Part shown: positions 39,048 through 47,153 of the stretch, piece after piece
Numbering within the stretch: the first letter of the stretch is position 1
Layout: every line of letters begins with the position of its first letter
Assembly: GCA_046327715.1 (NCBI GenBank)
Contig: JAXLXY010000005.1
Location: 124,001-188,000 of the forward strand
Source: JADJOM01 sp046327715
Lineage (GTDB): Bacteria; Gemmatimonadota; Gemmatimonadetes; Gemmatimonadales; GWC2-71-9
Reading direction: 5' to 3'
DNA: 64,000 bases
The notes under the pieces: model-generated
Databases searched by the model: none
What the model saw: only the letters and a program-made list of their open reading frames with translations
Told to the model about the DNA's origin: nothing
Position numbers and translations under genes: made by a program

Positions 39048-39797
39048 TCAGGACGACGCCTCCGCCAGCTGGCTCGCGTCGATGTCGAAGTTGGAGAAGA
39101 CCTTGGAGACGTCGTCGAGCTCCTCCAGCGCTTCCATCAGCTTGATCATCTGCTCCGCCTGCTTGCCCTCGACCTTGACCGTGCTCTTCGGCACCATCGC
39201 CACCTCCGCCGATTCGATCTCCAGCTGGCGCGCCTTGAGCGCCTCCTGCACGGCGTGGAAGGTGGGGACGGTGGTGGAGACGACGTACTGGTCGCCGTCG
39301 CGGGCAAAGTCCTCGGCGCCGGCCTCGAGCGCGGCCTCGAGGGTGGCATCCTCGGGATAGCGCGTGGCGTCGAGGAAGACCTGGCCCTTGCGGTCGAACA
39401 TCCAGGCGACCGAGTTGGTGGCGCCGAGGTTCCCGCCATTGCGGTTGAAGGCGTGGCGCACCTCGGCCACGGTGCGGGTGGAGTTGTCGGTGGTGGCCTC
39501 GATGATGATCGCGGCGCCGCCCGGCCCGTAGCCCTCGTACATCACCTCTTCGTAGACCGCGCCTTCCAGCTCACCGGTGCCCTTCTTGATGGCCCGGTCG
39601 ATGTTGTCGGCCGGCATGTTCACGGCCTTGGCGGCGTCGATGGCGGTGCGCAGGCGCGGGTTGCCGCCCGGATCGCCCCCGCCGGCCTTGGCGGCCACGG
39701 TGATCTCGCGGATCACCTTGGTCCACGAGGCGCCCCGCTTGGCGTCCGTGATCGCCTTCTTGCGCTTGATCTGCTTCCACTTGCTATGGCCGGCCAT
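39048..39797 (-). CDS. YebC/PmpR family protein
   Basis: A 249-aa YebC family protein. It begins with the signature MAGHSKWKQIKRKKAITDAK. It continues with PADNIDRAIKKGTGELEG, YEGYGPGGAAIIIEATTDN, RNGGNLGATNSVAWMFDRKG and a C-terminal LMEALEELDDVSKVFSNFDI. Members are described as DNA-binding regulators and, more recently, as factors that ease ribosome stalling. Its place ahead of ruvC is conserved across many bacteria. It is the first gene of the minus-strand housekeeping run; an AT-rich TTATTTT about 35 bases upstream may be part of the promoter. Confidence 0.95.
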   Translation of the reverse strand: MAGHSKWKQIKRKKAITDAKRGASWTKVIREITVAAKAGGGDPGGNPRLRTAIDAAKAVNMPADNIDRAIKKGTGELEGAVYEEVMYEGYGPGGAAIIIEATTDNSTRTVAEVRHAFNRNGGNLGATNSVAWMFDRKGQVFLDATRYPEDATLEAALEAGAEDFARDGDQYVVSTTVPTFHAVQEALKARQLEIESAEVAMVPKSTVKVEGKQAEQMIKLMEALEELDDVSKVFSNFDIDASQLAEASS

Positions 39798-39876
39798 GGC
39801 GATGCTCCGAAGGGTGGTACGGGGCAGGAAAATAAGGGATGCGGACCCCGGTGGCTACGCGGCCGGCCAGCCTCCC

Positions 39877-39906
39877 TTGCCCGGAGCGGGGGCGGGGGGC
39901 TACTCT
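39877..39906 (+). promoter_or_regulatory. Possible promoter of the small lipoprotein gene
   Basis: TTGCCC (39877-39882) and TACTCT (39901-39906) are 18 bases apart. The -10-like hexamer ends 9 nt before the ATG at 39916, so little or no leader would be made. The spacer is almost pure G/C. Confidence 0.4.
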
Positions 39907-39915
39907 CTCCGCCAT

Positions 39916-40290
39916 ATGCGACGCTCCCTTTCGCTGGTGGGCCTGGTGCTCACCCTCGCGTGCCAGGAATCCCGCCGAGAGGCCCGGCTTTCCGATGTCA
40001 TGCCCACCATTCCGCTGCCCCCGGCCGCGGAAGTCATCTCCCGTGAGGGGGGCGAGGACGCGCTCAAGATCCGTTTCCGCTCGGCCTCCTCGCCCGAGGC
40101 GATCGCCGCGTACTACCGCGAGGTCCTCAGCAAGGGCTCCTGGCAGCTGGTCAGCGACACCAAGCTCGAGGATGGATCGGTGGCCCTCTATGCCGAGCAT
40201 TCCGACGGGCCGCCGCTGTGGGTGACGATCCGGAAGGCCGATGGGGCGAGCGGGACGTTCGTCGATCTCGCCGGCGCCAAGACCAAGTAG
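39916..40290 (+). CDS. Small putative lipoprotein
   Basis: A 124-aa protein with signal MRRSLSLVGLVLTLAC and a lipobox Cys at residue 16, so probably lipid-anchored. The mature part has an alpha/beta look: ALKIRFRSASSPEAIAAYYR and SKGSWQLVSDTKLEDGSVAL. This resembles small domains where a helix with AAYYRxxL and a W-xL strand recur in exported proteins. I cannot name a function. No Shine-Dalgarno is visible, in line with a leaderless transcript. It converges on the DnaB-C-like gene with an 18-base gap. Confidence 0.82.
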   Translation: MRRSLSLVGLVLTLACQESRREARLSDVMPTIPLPPAAEVISREGGEDALKIRFRSASSPEAIAAYYREVLSKGSWQLVSDTKLEDGSVALYAEHSDGPPLWVTIRKADGASGTFVDLAGAKTK

Positions 40291-40308
40291 GAAGGAACCC
40301 CGGGCCGC

Positions 40309-41184
40309 CTAGCGGTCCGGGTCGAGCATGTCCTCGAAGCGCAGCCAGTTGCGATAGAAATACAGGTCCAGGTAGCCGGTCCCGCCGTTGCGGTTCTTCC
40401 CGATGATCAGCTCCACCGCGCCCTCCACCCCCGGGGCGGGCCGGTACATCTCCTCCCGGTAGATCGCCAGCACCACGTCCGCCACCTGCTTGACCACGCC
40501 CTGGCCGCCCAGATCGTCGAGGGTGGGGCGGGGGTCCCGGCGGCCGGCGCGGAACCGGGGCAGCTGTGCCGCCGCCAGGATGGCCACGTCGCGCTCGAGG
40601 GCCAGGTTCTTGAGCGCCCGCGCGGTGGCCGCGGTGCGCTCCTCGCCCTGGGGGGCGGGCAGCGGGCTGCCGGCGAGCTGGAGGTCGTCCACCACCAGCA
40701 GGCCGCGGCGGGGGACGGTGTCGAGCGCCCCGGCGATCTCCTCGAAGCGCTCGCCGGCCATGGGCCGGACATGGAGGGGCAGGTCGCGCAGGCGGAGCGC
40801 CGCGGCGCCCACCGCCGCGCGATTGAGGTCGTCGAGCTCGCCGCCACGCAGGGTATCGACCGGCACGCGGGCCAGCAGCGCGAGCGCGCGCTCCAGCAGG
40901 CGTTCCTCGGTCATCTCGCCCGAGAGGTAGGTCACGGGAATGCCGGCCGCGGCGGTGCGGAGGGCGATCGCGAGCGCGAAGGATGATTTCCCCGCCCCCA
41001 CGTCGCCGGCCAGGATCACGAGGTCCTGGCGGCGGAAGCCGCCTCCCAGCTGCCGGTCGAGCGAGGGAAACCCGGTGGGGACCCCATCGCCCCGGTCGCC
41101 GCTGCCGGCCTGCGCGTCGAGCCGGGCAACGAGGGCCTCGGCCGGGGAGGGGGCGCGTGGGGATCCGTGGCGGGGCGGGTGCAT
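40309..41184 (-). CDS. DnaB C-terminal domain/RecA-fold ATPase (lacks DnaB N-domain)
   Basis: A 291-aa protein with a RecA-type core most like the helicase domain of DnaB: GVPTGFPSLDRQLGGGFRRQ, Walker A GDVGAGKSS, YLSGEMTEERLLERALALLA, Walker B-like LLVVDDLQLAG, and the DnaB motif DVVLAIYREEMY followed by IGKNRNGGTGYLDL. The N-terminal primase-binding domain of replicative DnaB (about 150 residues) is absent. It may be a paralogue used in repair, plasmid-like replication or signalling. ATG 41184 is chosen over a TTG nine bases upstream because a TATCTT lies 7 nt before it. Confidence 0.86.
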   Translation of the reverse strand: MHPPRHGSPRAPSPAEALVARLDAQAGSGDRGDGVPTGFPSLDRQLGGGFRRQDLVILAGDVGAGKSSFALAIALRTAAAGIPVTYLSGEMTEERLLERALALLARVPVDTLRGGELDDLNRAAVGAAALRLRDLPLHVRPMAGERFEEIAGALDTVPRRGLLVVDDLQLAGSPLPAPQGEERTAATARALKNLALERDVAILAAAQLPRFRAGRRDPRPTLDDLGGQGVVKQVADVVLAIYREEMYRPAPGVEGAVELIIGKNRNGGTGYLDLYFYRNWLRFEDMLDPDR

Positions 41185-41191
41185 GGCACCC

Positions 41192-41197
41192 AAGATA
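41192..41197 (-). promoter_or_regulatory. -10-like element of the DnaB-C-like gene
   Basis: TATCTT on the minus strand ends 7 nt before ATG 41184. It lies in the 26-base gap after the preceding gene and suggests a leaderless start. Confidence 0.45.
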
Positions 41198-41210
41198 GGG
41201 CGGGAGCCCC

Positions 41211-41600
41211 TCAGCGGGACAGGCTGGCGACCGCGGTACGGCTGGCCCGGGCGGCCCGCTGCACGGCGTCGGCCGCCTCGGTGCTCACGGTGTCACGGGC
41301 GGGCGCCACCAGCGAGGCGAGCACCAGGGGCACGCCCGCGGCGCCCTCGCCGCGGAGCCCGCCGAGGGCCGCGCCCAGGGCGCGACGCAGGGGCGGGGGG
41401 AGGGTCAGGCTGGACAGCCGGTGTTCCAGTGCCTGCAGGCGACGGCGGCTGGCGCGCTCGGCCAGGGGCGGCTGCAGCAGCAGGTCTTCCGCCACCCGGA
41501 GGGTGAGCCAGAGCGCGAAGGCGCCGTCCCGGCGTGGCCCGCGCGCGGCCCGGGGCAGCAGCCCGAGCAGCCCCTGCTGCCCGCCGTCCTTGTCGCTCAC
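41211..41600 (-). CDS. Hypothetical protein coupled to the GT9 gene
   Basis: A 129-aa Arg/Leu/Ala-rich protein that looks mostly helical, with no domain I recognise. It starts at GTG 41600, overlapping the GT9 stop (GTGA). This is the same junction style as neighbouring real genes, and it favours this small product over the much longer open frame that continues upstream antisense to porX. Repeated L-x-x-L and RRRLQALEHRL segments suggest amphipathic helices. Confidence 0.6.
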   Translation of the reverse strand: MSDKDGGQQGLLGLLPRAARGPRRDGAFALWLTLRVAEDLLLQPPLAERASRRRLQALEHRLSSLTLPPPLRRALGAALGGLRGEGAAGVPLVLASLVAPARDTVSTEAADAVQRAARASRTAVASLSR

Positions 41601-42607
41601 TGGACCAGCTCCAGCGCGCGGCCCAGCACGAGGTCCGGCATGATCTCCTCCATGCACCGATGGTGGCCCAGGGGGCAGCGCGGCCCGCCCTTGCTGCTGC
41701 AGGGCCGGCAGGGCATCGGGCGTTCCAGCACGGTGGCCGGTCCCCGGTAGGGGAAGAACCCGAACGGCTCGACGGTCGGCCCGAAGAGGGCCACCACCGG
41801 CGTCCCGACGGCGGTCGCGAGGTGCATCGGCCCGGTGTCGCCACTGACGGCCACTGCGGCGCGGCGCAGCAGCGCGCCGCTCGCCTGCAGGTCGAGTTCG
41901 CCGGCGGAGCTGGCGGCCCGGCGGCCGGCGGCGGTGGCGATCTCCGCGGCCACGACCCGATCGCCCCCCCCACCGAGAAGCGCCACCCGCCAGCCCTGCC
42001 GCACCAGGTCGGAGGCGAGCCGCCGCCAGTGCCGCACCGGCCAGCGCTTGGTGGCGTGCGCGGCACCCGGGATCAGCACCGCGAGCGGCGCGTCCAGGTC
42101 GAGTCCCGCGCGCAGCAGCCACGCTTCCGCCCGGGCCTCGGCGGCCGGGCTCACGAACAGCTCGGCCGGGCCGCCATCGGGCGTCACGTCGAGGGCCGCC
42201 GCCGCCTCGAAATAGCGCTCGGCCACCGGGACGCGGTCGGGGTAGCGGTCCACATGCTGCCGGATGAGCCGCTGACGCGGCCCGCGCCGGGCGTCGAATC
42301 CGGTCCACGGCCCGGGCACGAGCAACCGGAGCACCCGGGTGCGCACGCTGCCATGCAGGTCGAGCAGGTGGGTATACCGGGCGGCGCGCAGCGCCCGGGC
42401 CAGGGGCACCAGGGACTGTCCCGGCGCCACCGTGATCACCTCGTCGAGGTGCGGGTTGGCGGAGAGCAGCGGGGCCCAGCCCTGCTTGGTCAGTGCGGAG
42501 AGTGTGGCCGCCGGATGGCGGGCCCGCAAGGCCCGGATCAGCGGCGTCGTGAGCACGACGTCGCCGAGCGAGCTGAACCGTACCAGCAGGATGCGAGGGG
42601 AGGACAC
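41597..42607 (-). CDS. Glycosyltransferase family 9 (ADP-heptose:LPS heptosyltransferase-like)
   Basis: A 336-aa GT9 protein with the GT-B fold. The N-terminal ILLVRFSSLGDVVLTTPLIR is the heptosyltransferase signature, including the catalytic-base Asp. The C-terminal half has VLIPGAAHATKRWPVRHW, VALLGGGGDRVVA, and AVSGDTGPMHLATAVGTPV with VALFGPTVE. A cluster of Cys (PCRPCSSKGGPRCPLGHHRC) near the end is typical of many family members. It would add heptose to an LPS-like core at the inner membrane. The start is GTG 42607, with TACTAT 6 nt before it. It is divergent from porX. Confidence 0.93.
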   Translation of the reverse strand: MSSPRILLVRFSSLGDVVLTTPLIRALRARHPAATLSALTKQGWAPLLSANPHLDEVITVAPGQSLVPLARALRAARYTHLLDLHGSVRTRVLRLLVPGPWTGFDARRGPRQRLIRQHVDRYPDRVPVAERYFEAAAALDVTPDGGPAELFVSPAAEARAEAWLLRAGLDLDAPLAVLIPGAAHATKRWPVRHWRRLASDLVRQGWRVALLGGGGDRVVAAEIATAAGRRAASSAGELDLQASGALLRRAAVAVSGDTGPMHLATAVGTPVVALFGPTVEPFGFFPYRGPATVLERPMPCRPCSSKGGPRCPLGHHRCMEEIMPDLVLGRALELVQ

Positions 42608-42613
42608 GACCTA

Positions 42614-42619
42614 ATAGTA
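42614..42619 (-). promoter_or_regulatory. -10-like element of the GT9 gene
   Basis: TACTAT on the minus strand lies 6 nt before GTG 42607. No ribosome-binding site is possible in between, so the start is probably leaderless. Confidence 0.5.
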
Positions 42620-42669
42620 AGATGATCCACGGACGACGGGGCGGGCGGGCGAACCGAGGTACGGAGCAT

Positions 42670-42716
42670 GGGGAAGCGGGAAGGCGAGGTGGGCCCGGCG
42701 TCGGCCCCGCTTCCCC
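42670..42716. repeat. Inverted repeat in the GT9-porX divergent region
   Basis: GGGGAAGCGGG (42670-42680) and CCCGCTTCCCC (42706-42716) are perfect inverted copies 25 bases apart. A tandem CGTTCCCC-like sequence continues to about 42740. It could be an operator between the divergent genes, or simple-sequence DNA. Confidence 0.4.
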
Positions 42717-42752
42717 CGTTCCCGCCGTTCCCCGTTCCCCCGCGGCCCCCCC

Positions 42753-42758
42753 TATCTT
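42753..42758 (+). promoter_or_regulatory. -10-like element of porX
   Basis: TATCTT sits 6 nt before the ATG at 42765. The short interval contains GGAGG, but it is too close to the ATG to act as a normal ribosome site. Confidence 0.45.
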
Positions 42759-42764
42759 GGAGGC

Positions 42765-44333
42765 ATGCCCCGCCCCCGCAGCATCCTCTGGGTCGACGAC
42801 GAGGTCGAGAGTCTCTCGTCCCACATCCTGTTCCTCGAGGAACAGGGGTTCACGGTGGAGAAGGCCTCCCACGGCGACGACGCGCTGGTGCTGCTGCAGC
42901 GTCAGCCCTTCGGCGTGGTGCTGCTCGACGAGCAGATGCCGGGCCGCCGCGGGCTCGACCTGTTCCGCGCCATCCGCAGCATCGACACCACCATGCCGGT
43001 GGTGATGGTGACCAAGAGCGAGGAGCCGGCCACGCTCAAGGACGCCATCGGCGCCGAGATCTCCGACTACCTGGTCAAGCCGGTGAACCCCCGCCAGGTG
43101 CTGTCGGTGGTGACCCGCCTGCTCGAGGGCGACCGGATCCGGCAGCAGCGGCTCTCGCGCGACTTCGCCACCCGCTTCCGGGAGCTCGAGGCGAGCCGCC
43201 ATCCGGACATGAACTGGCGGGAGTGGACCGAGCTGGTGGTGGAGCTGGCGGAGTGGGAGGTGCGCCTCGGGCTGGCCGACGAGCCCGGGCTCTCGGAGGC
43301 GCTGCGCACCCTGCAGGAGAGCCTGCGGGCGGAATTCGCGCGGTTCATCGAGCGGCATTACGCCGGCTGGCTCCGCGGCAGCCGGGCGGACCGGCCGCCG
43401 CTCAGCGTGGACATCGTGCCGGAGTTCGTCGAGCCGGCGTTCCGGCAGCACGGCAAGGCGCTGCTGGTGGTGGTGGACTGCCTCCGCCTGGACCAGTGGG
43501 AGGCGATCCGCCCGCTGATCAGCACCCGGTTCGACGTCGAGACCTCCTACTACTTCTCGATCGTCCCCACGGCCACGCCATTCGCCCGGAACGCGATCTT
43601 CAGCGGCCTCTTCCCCCGCGACCTGGCCGCCCGCTATCCCGGGTGGTGGAAGGACCAGGACGAGACCAGCCTCAACGCCCATGAGCAGTCCCTGCTCGCG
43701 GCGCAGCTGGAGCTGCGGTACGGCCGGGTGGTACCGGTGCGCTACGAGAAGGTCTTCACCGCCGCCGACGGCGAGTCGCTGCTCACCCGGCTGCCCGCCC
43801 AGCTCGCGGCCGAGGGCGTCACCGCGCTGGTGTTCAACTTCATCGACCAGCTGACCCACGGGCGCACCGAGAACTCCACGCTGTTCGAGGTGGCGCGCGA
43901 CACCCCCGCGCTCCGCAGCCTCACCCGGACCTGGTTCGAGCGCTCGCCGCTGTGGGCCGCGCTGCGCGAGGCGGAGCGGCGCAATGTCCCGGTGCTGCTC
44001 ACCACCGACCACGGCTCCATCCACTGCCACACCCCGGCCACGATCTTCGCCCGGCGCGACGCCACCCAGAACCTGCGCTACAAGTTCGGTGAGGACCTGA
44101 AGACCCAGGAACGCGATGCCGCCGTGGCGGTGGACGACCTCCCGGCGTGGGGCCTGCCGCCGCGCCCGCCGGGCACCCGGCTGCTCCTCGCCACCGGCGA
44201 CCGGTTCTTCGTGTACCCGACCAAGCTGCGCGAGTACCAGGCCCGATACCGGGGCGCCTTCCTCCATGGCGGCGTCACGCCGGAGGAGATGGTGCTGCCG
44301 ATCGCGCTGCTCACGGCGAGGCGGGGTGGCTGA
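42765..44333 (+). CDS. porX: PorX-like response regulator/alkaline phosphatase-fold (PglZ) protein
   Basis: A 522-aa protein with receiver, helical linker and PglZ-type domain in PorX order. The receiver has DD at 11-12, acceptor Asp55 (VLLDEQMPG), Thr83 and Lys105 (YLVKPVNP). The C-terminal domain keeps probable metal and catalytic residues: Asp238 (VVVDCLRLD), Thr271 (PTATPFARN), Asp361 and His365 (FIDQLTHGR), Asp415-His416 (TTDHG) and His501 (FLHGG). In Bacteroidota PorX controls the type IX secretion system and its enzymatic domain cleaves phosphodiesters. Here it neighbours LPS-type genes and has no PorY kinase beside it. The exporter gene overlaps its end by 8 bases. Confidence 0.9.
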   Translation: MPRPRSILWVDDEVESLSSHILFLEEQGFTVEKASHGDDALVLLQRQPFGVVLLDEQMPGRRGLDLFRAIRSIDTTMPVVMVTKSEEPATLKDAIGAEISDYLVKPVNPRQVLSVVTRLLEGDRIRQQRLSRDFATRFRELEASRHPDMNWREWTELVVELAEWEVRLGLADEPGLSEALRTLQESLRAEFARFIERHYAGWLRGSRADRPPLSVDIVPEFVEPAFRQHGKALLVVVDCLRLDQWEAIRPLISTRFDVETSYYFSIVPTATPFARNAIFSGLFPRDLAARYPGWWKDQDETSLNAHEQSLLAAQLELRYGRVVPVRYEKVFTAADGESLLTRLPAQLAAEGVTALVFNFIDQLTHGRTENSTLFEVARDTPALRSLTRTWFERSPLWAALREAERRNVPVLLTTDHGSIHCHTPATIFARRDATQNLRYKFGEDLKTQERDAAVAVDDLPAWGLPPRPPGTRLLLATGDRFFVYPTKLREYQARYRGAFLHGGVTPEEMVLPIALLTARRGG

Positions 44334-46161
44334 CGCCGGTCGCTCGACGGCCCGGCGGCTCGTCGGCTGGCTGTGGCCCTACCGTGGCCGGGTGGCCCTC
44401 GGCATCGCGGCCACGACGCTGGCCTCGGTGCTCGACGGCGCCACCATCCTCTTCCTGATCCCCCTCCTCCGCCACCTGTTCGGCTCCGCCGGCGCCCTCG
44501 CCGCGCCGGGCGGGCTGGAACGGCTGGTGGACCAACTGCTCGGGCCGCTGCTGACGGGGCTCACCCCGGCCGCCATCACGGTGCGGCTGGTGGCCCTGCT
44601 GTGGGGCGCCCTCCTGCTCAAGAACGGGCTCGCGTACTTCGCCGGCCTGGCCAGCGTGCGGGTGCAGGAGGGGCTGGTGCGTGACCTCCGCGGCGCGCTG
44701 TTCGAACACCTGCTGCGGCTCGACCTGGGCTGGCTCGAGCGCACCCGGGGCGGGCAGGTGGTCGCGCGGGTGATGACCGACGCCGACCAGGCCAAGGGGG
44801 CGGTGAGCGCCGGCCTCGCCTCGTTCTTCCAGAACGCGGTGCTCATCCTCACCACGCTGCTGGTGCTGGCGCAGCTGTCGTGGCGGCTCACGCTGCTCAC
44901 CCTGGCCGCCGCGCCCCTCCTGCTGGTGGGCATCCGGCTGCTGATCCGCCGGCTCAAGCGCCACGCACGCTCCCGCGCGGAGGAGGCGGGCGAGATGACC
45001 GCCACCCTCAGCGAGCGGCTCGGGGCGGTGAAGCTCATCCGGCTCTCGGGGGCGGAGGGGCGTGAGGGGGAGCGCTTCCGTGCCCAGGCCGACCGCTACC
45101 GCCGCTCCGTGGTGCGGACCCAGCAGTTCGCCACCCTCACGAGTCCCGTGAGCGAGCTGTTCGGCGGCCTGCTGCTGGTCCTGCTCATCGCGGCCGGCGC
45201 CTCGCCCGGCGTCCGCGGCGGCTCACTGTCGCCCGAGGGTCTGCTGGTGTTCATCGTGGCGGCGCTGCGGGTCATGGCGCCGCTCAAGGCGATCACCCAG
45301 TTCCCGGGCCAGATGGCCCTCGCGCTGGCCGGCGCCGAGCGGGTGTTCGACATCCTCGACCTGCCGGCGGCCGAGCGGGACGGCGCCGGGGCGGCCGCGG
45401 CGCGGTTCGCGCGGGAGATCCGGTTCGAGCAGGTGGGGTTCCGTCACGCGCCGGACGCGGCCTTTGCGCTCGAGGGGATCGACTTCACCCTGGCGCGCGG
45501 GGAGACCGTGGCGCTGGTAGGGCCCTCCGGCGCGGGAAAGACCACGATCGCCGAGCTGCTGCCCCGGCTCCGCGAGCCGACCGAGGGGCGGATCCTGCTG
45601 GACGGGGTGCCGCTCCCGGCACTCACCCGCGAATCGGTTCGGGCGCTCATGGCGGTGGTGAGCCAGGAGACCGCCATCTTCAACGACACGGTCCGGGCCA
45701 ACATCGCCTACGGGCGCCCCTCCGCCAGCGCGGCGGAGATCGAGGCCGCGGCCCGGGCCGCCCATGCGGACGCCTTCATCGCCCAGCTGCCGATGGGGTA
45801 CGACACGCTGCTGGGGGAGCGGGGCACCCGGCTCTCCGGCGGGCAGCGGCAGCGCATCGCGCTGGCCCGCGCCATCCTCCGCGACCCGCCGATCCTCATC
45901 CTCGACGAGGCCACCAGTGCCCTCGATGCCGAGTCGGAGCGCCTGGTGCAGGACGCCATCGTGCGGCTGATGGCCGGCCGCACGGTCCTCGTCATTGCCC
46001 ACCGGCTCGGGACGGTGCGCCACGCCGACCGCATCCTGGTGGTGGACGAGGGTCGCATCGTGGAGCGGGGCAGCCACGAGGAGCTCTATGCGCGCGGCGG
46101 CCGGTACCGGCGGCTGTGCGACGGGCAATTTGCTGATAAATTGTCCCCTATCGCCCCATGA
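44326..46161 (+). CDS. ABC transporter, MsbA-like lipid/LPS exporter (fused permease-ATPase)
   Basis: A 611-aa half-transporter. Six membrane helices occupy about residues 15-320, with the intracellular coupling segment near RTRGGQVVARVMTDADQAKG. The nucleotide-binding domain has Walker A GPSGAGKTT, Q-loop VVSQETAIFND, signature LSGGQRQRIALARA, Walker B ILILDEATS and switch His in VIAHRLGTV. This is the layout of MsbA, which flips lipid A-core, and of other type IV exporters. Its neighbours (GT9, CgeB-like transferase, PorX) favour an LPS-like substrate. The start is GTG 44326, eight bases inside porX; the longer frame is unlikely. Confidence 0.92.
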   Translation: MADAGRSTARRLVGWLWPYRGRVALGIAATTLASVLDGATILFLIPLLRHLFGSAGALAAPGGLERLVDQLLGPLLTGLTPAAITVRLVALLWGALLLKNGLAYFAGLASVRVQEGLVRDLRGALFEHLLRLDLGWLERTRGGQVVARVMTDADQAKGAVSAGLASFFQNAVLILTTLLVLAQLSWRLTLLTLAAAPLLLVGIRLLIRRLKRHARSRAEEAGEMTATLSERLGAVKLIRLSGAEGREGERFRAQADRYRRSVVRTQQFATLTSPVSELFGGLLLVLLIAAGASPGVRGGSLSPEGLLVFIVAALRVMAPLKAITQFPGQMALALAGAERVFDILDLPAAERDGAGAAAARFAREIRFEQVGFRHAPDAAFALEGIDFTLARGETVALVGPSGAGKTTIAELLPRLREPTEGRILLDGVPLPALTRESVRALMAVVSQETAIFNDTVRANIAYGRPSASAAEIEAAARAAHADAFIAQLPMGYDTLLGERGTRLSGGQRQRIALARAILRDPPILILDEATSALDAESERLVQDAIVRLMAGRTVLVIAHRLGTVRHADRILVVDEGRIVERGSHEELYARGGRYRRLCDGQFADKLSPIAP

Positions 46162-47153
46162 CTGCTCCCTTCGCCGGCCTCCGCCTCCTGTACGTCGCGC
46201 CGATCGACGACGCCGACCTGGCGCACAATGCCTTGCGGCGCCGCGCGCTCGAGCGCCTCGGCACCCAGCTGGTGCACCTCGACCCGGAGCGGGCGGGGTG
46301 GCTGGAGCGGCTGGTCCGTCGCGACCTGGAGCACCGCCTCCGCTCCACCCTCGAGCAGCACGTGCCCGACGTGGTCCTGGTGGCCGGCCATGGCGTGGTG
46401 CCCGGGGAGGTCGTCGACCAGGTGCGGCCCGGCTTCAAGGCGCGCTGGGTCCAGCTCCTGGGGGAGCAGGTGACCGACCTGAACGCCGCCACCCGTGAGG
46501 CGATGGCGTACGACCAGGTCTTCGTGGGCGGCAGCGGCATCGTGAAGGCCTTTGACCGCGAGGGGGTCAAGCACACCGACTTCCTGGCCGTGGGCTGCGA
46601 CCCCTCGGTGCACAAGCCGCTGAGCGCCCGCGGGCCCTTCCGCGCCAACGTGGTCTTTGCGGGCGCCGCCACGGCCCGGCGGGAGCGGCTGTTGTCGGAG
46701 CTGGTGGAGTTCGGGCTGGCGTTGTGGGGGCCGGGGTGGCGGAAGACCTCGCTGCGCGACTACTGCCGGGGCGAGCTGCCGAACACCGAGGACTTCGTGC
46801 GGGCCTACGCCGGGGCCACCGTCGGGGTGAACATCCACCGCTTCGAGGCCGATGACCCGACGGGCAGCGGGACCGCCGTCAACCGCCGGCTGTTCGAGAT
46901 GGCCGCGATCGGCGTGACCCAGGTGGTGGACGCGCGAGCCGACCTGCCCATGCACTTCGACGAGGGCTCGGAGGTGCTCACCTTCACCACCGCGGAACAG
47001 CTCAAGGGACAGGTGAAGCGCGCCATCCAGGAAGACCAGTACCGGCAGCGGCTGGCCACCAACTCCCGCCAGCGGACGCTGCGCCAGCACACCTACATGC
47101 ACCGGATGTCGGCGCTGCTCGGCGCCGTGACCGGGACCCCGGCCGGCGCCTAG
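46158..47153 (+). CDS. CgeB-like glycosyltransferase
   Basis: A 331-aa GT-B-like protein. The N-terminal half has LRLLYVAPIDDADLAHNALR and a Rossmann-like VVLVAGHGVVPGEVVDQV. The C-terminal half resembles the CgeB/Glyco_trans_1_2 domain, with VGVNIHRFEADDPTGSG, NRRLFEMAAIGVTQVVDARA and the tail LRQHTYMHRM, common to spore maturation CgeB relatives. It probably adds a sugar to a surface glycan; the donor is unknown. The ATG overlaps the exporter stop (ATGA). It converges with the next gene and overlaps it by 4 bases. Confidence 0.87.
   Translation: MTAPFAGLRLLYVAPIDDADLAHNALRRRALERLGTQLVHLDPERAGWLERLVRRDLEHRLRSTLEQHVPDVVLVAGHGVVPGEVVDQVRPGFKARWVQLLGEQVTDLNAATREAMAYDQVFVGGSGIVKAFDREGVKHTDFLAVGCDPSVHKPLSARGPFRANVVFAGAATARRERLLSELVEFGLALWGPGWRKTSLRDYCRGELPNTEDFVRAYAGATVGVNIHRFEADDPTGSGTAVNRRLFEMAAIGVTQVVDARADLPMHFDEGSEVLTFTTAEQLKGQVKRAIQEDQYRQRLATNSRQRTLRQHTYMHRMSALLGAVTGTPAGA

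Noticed and set aside
41211..44267. Open frame of 1018 codons on the minus strand through GT9 and porX
   Set aside because: Only the last 129 codons have a gene-like start, overlapping the GT9 stop. The rest is antisense or out of frame to conserved genes.
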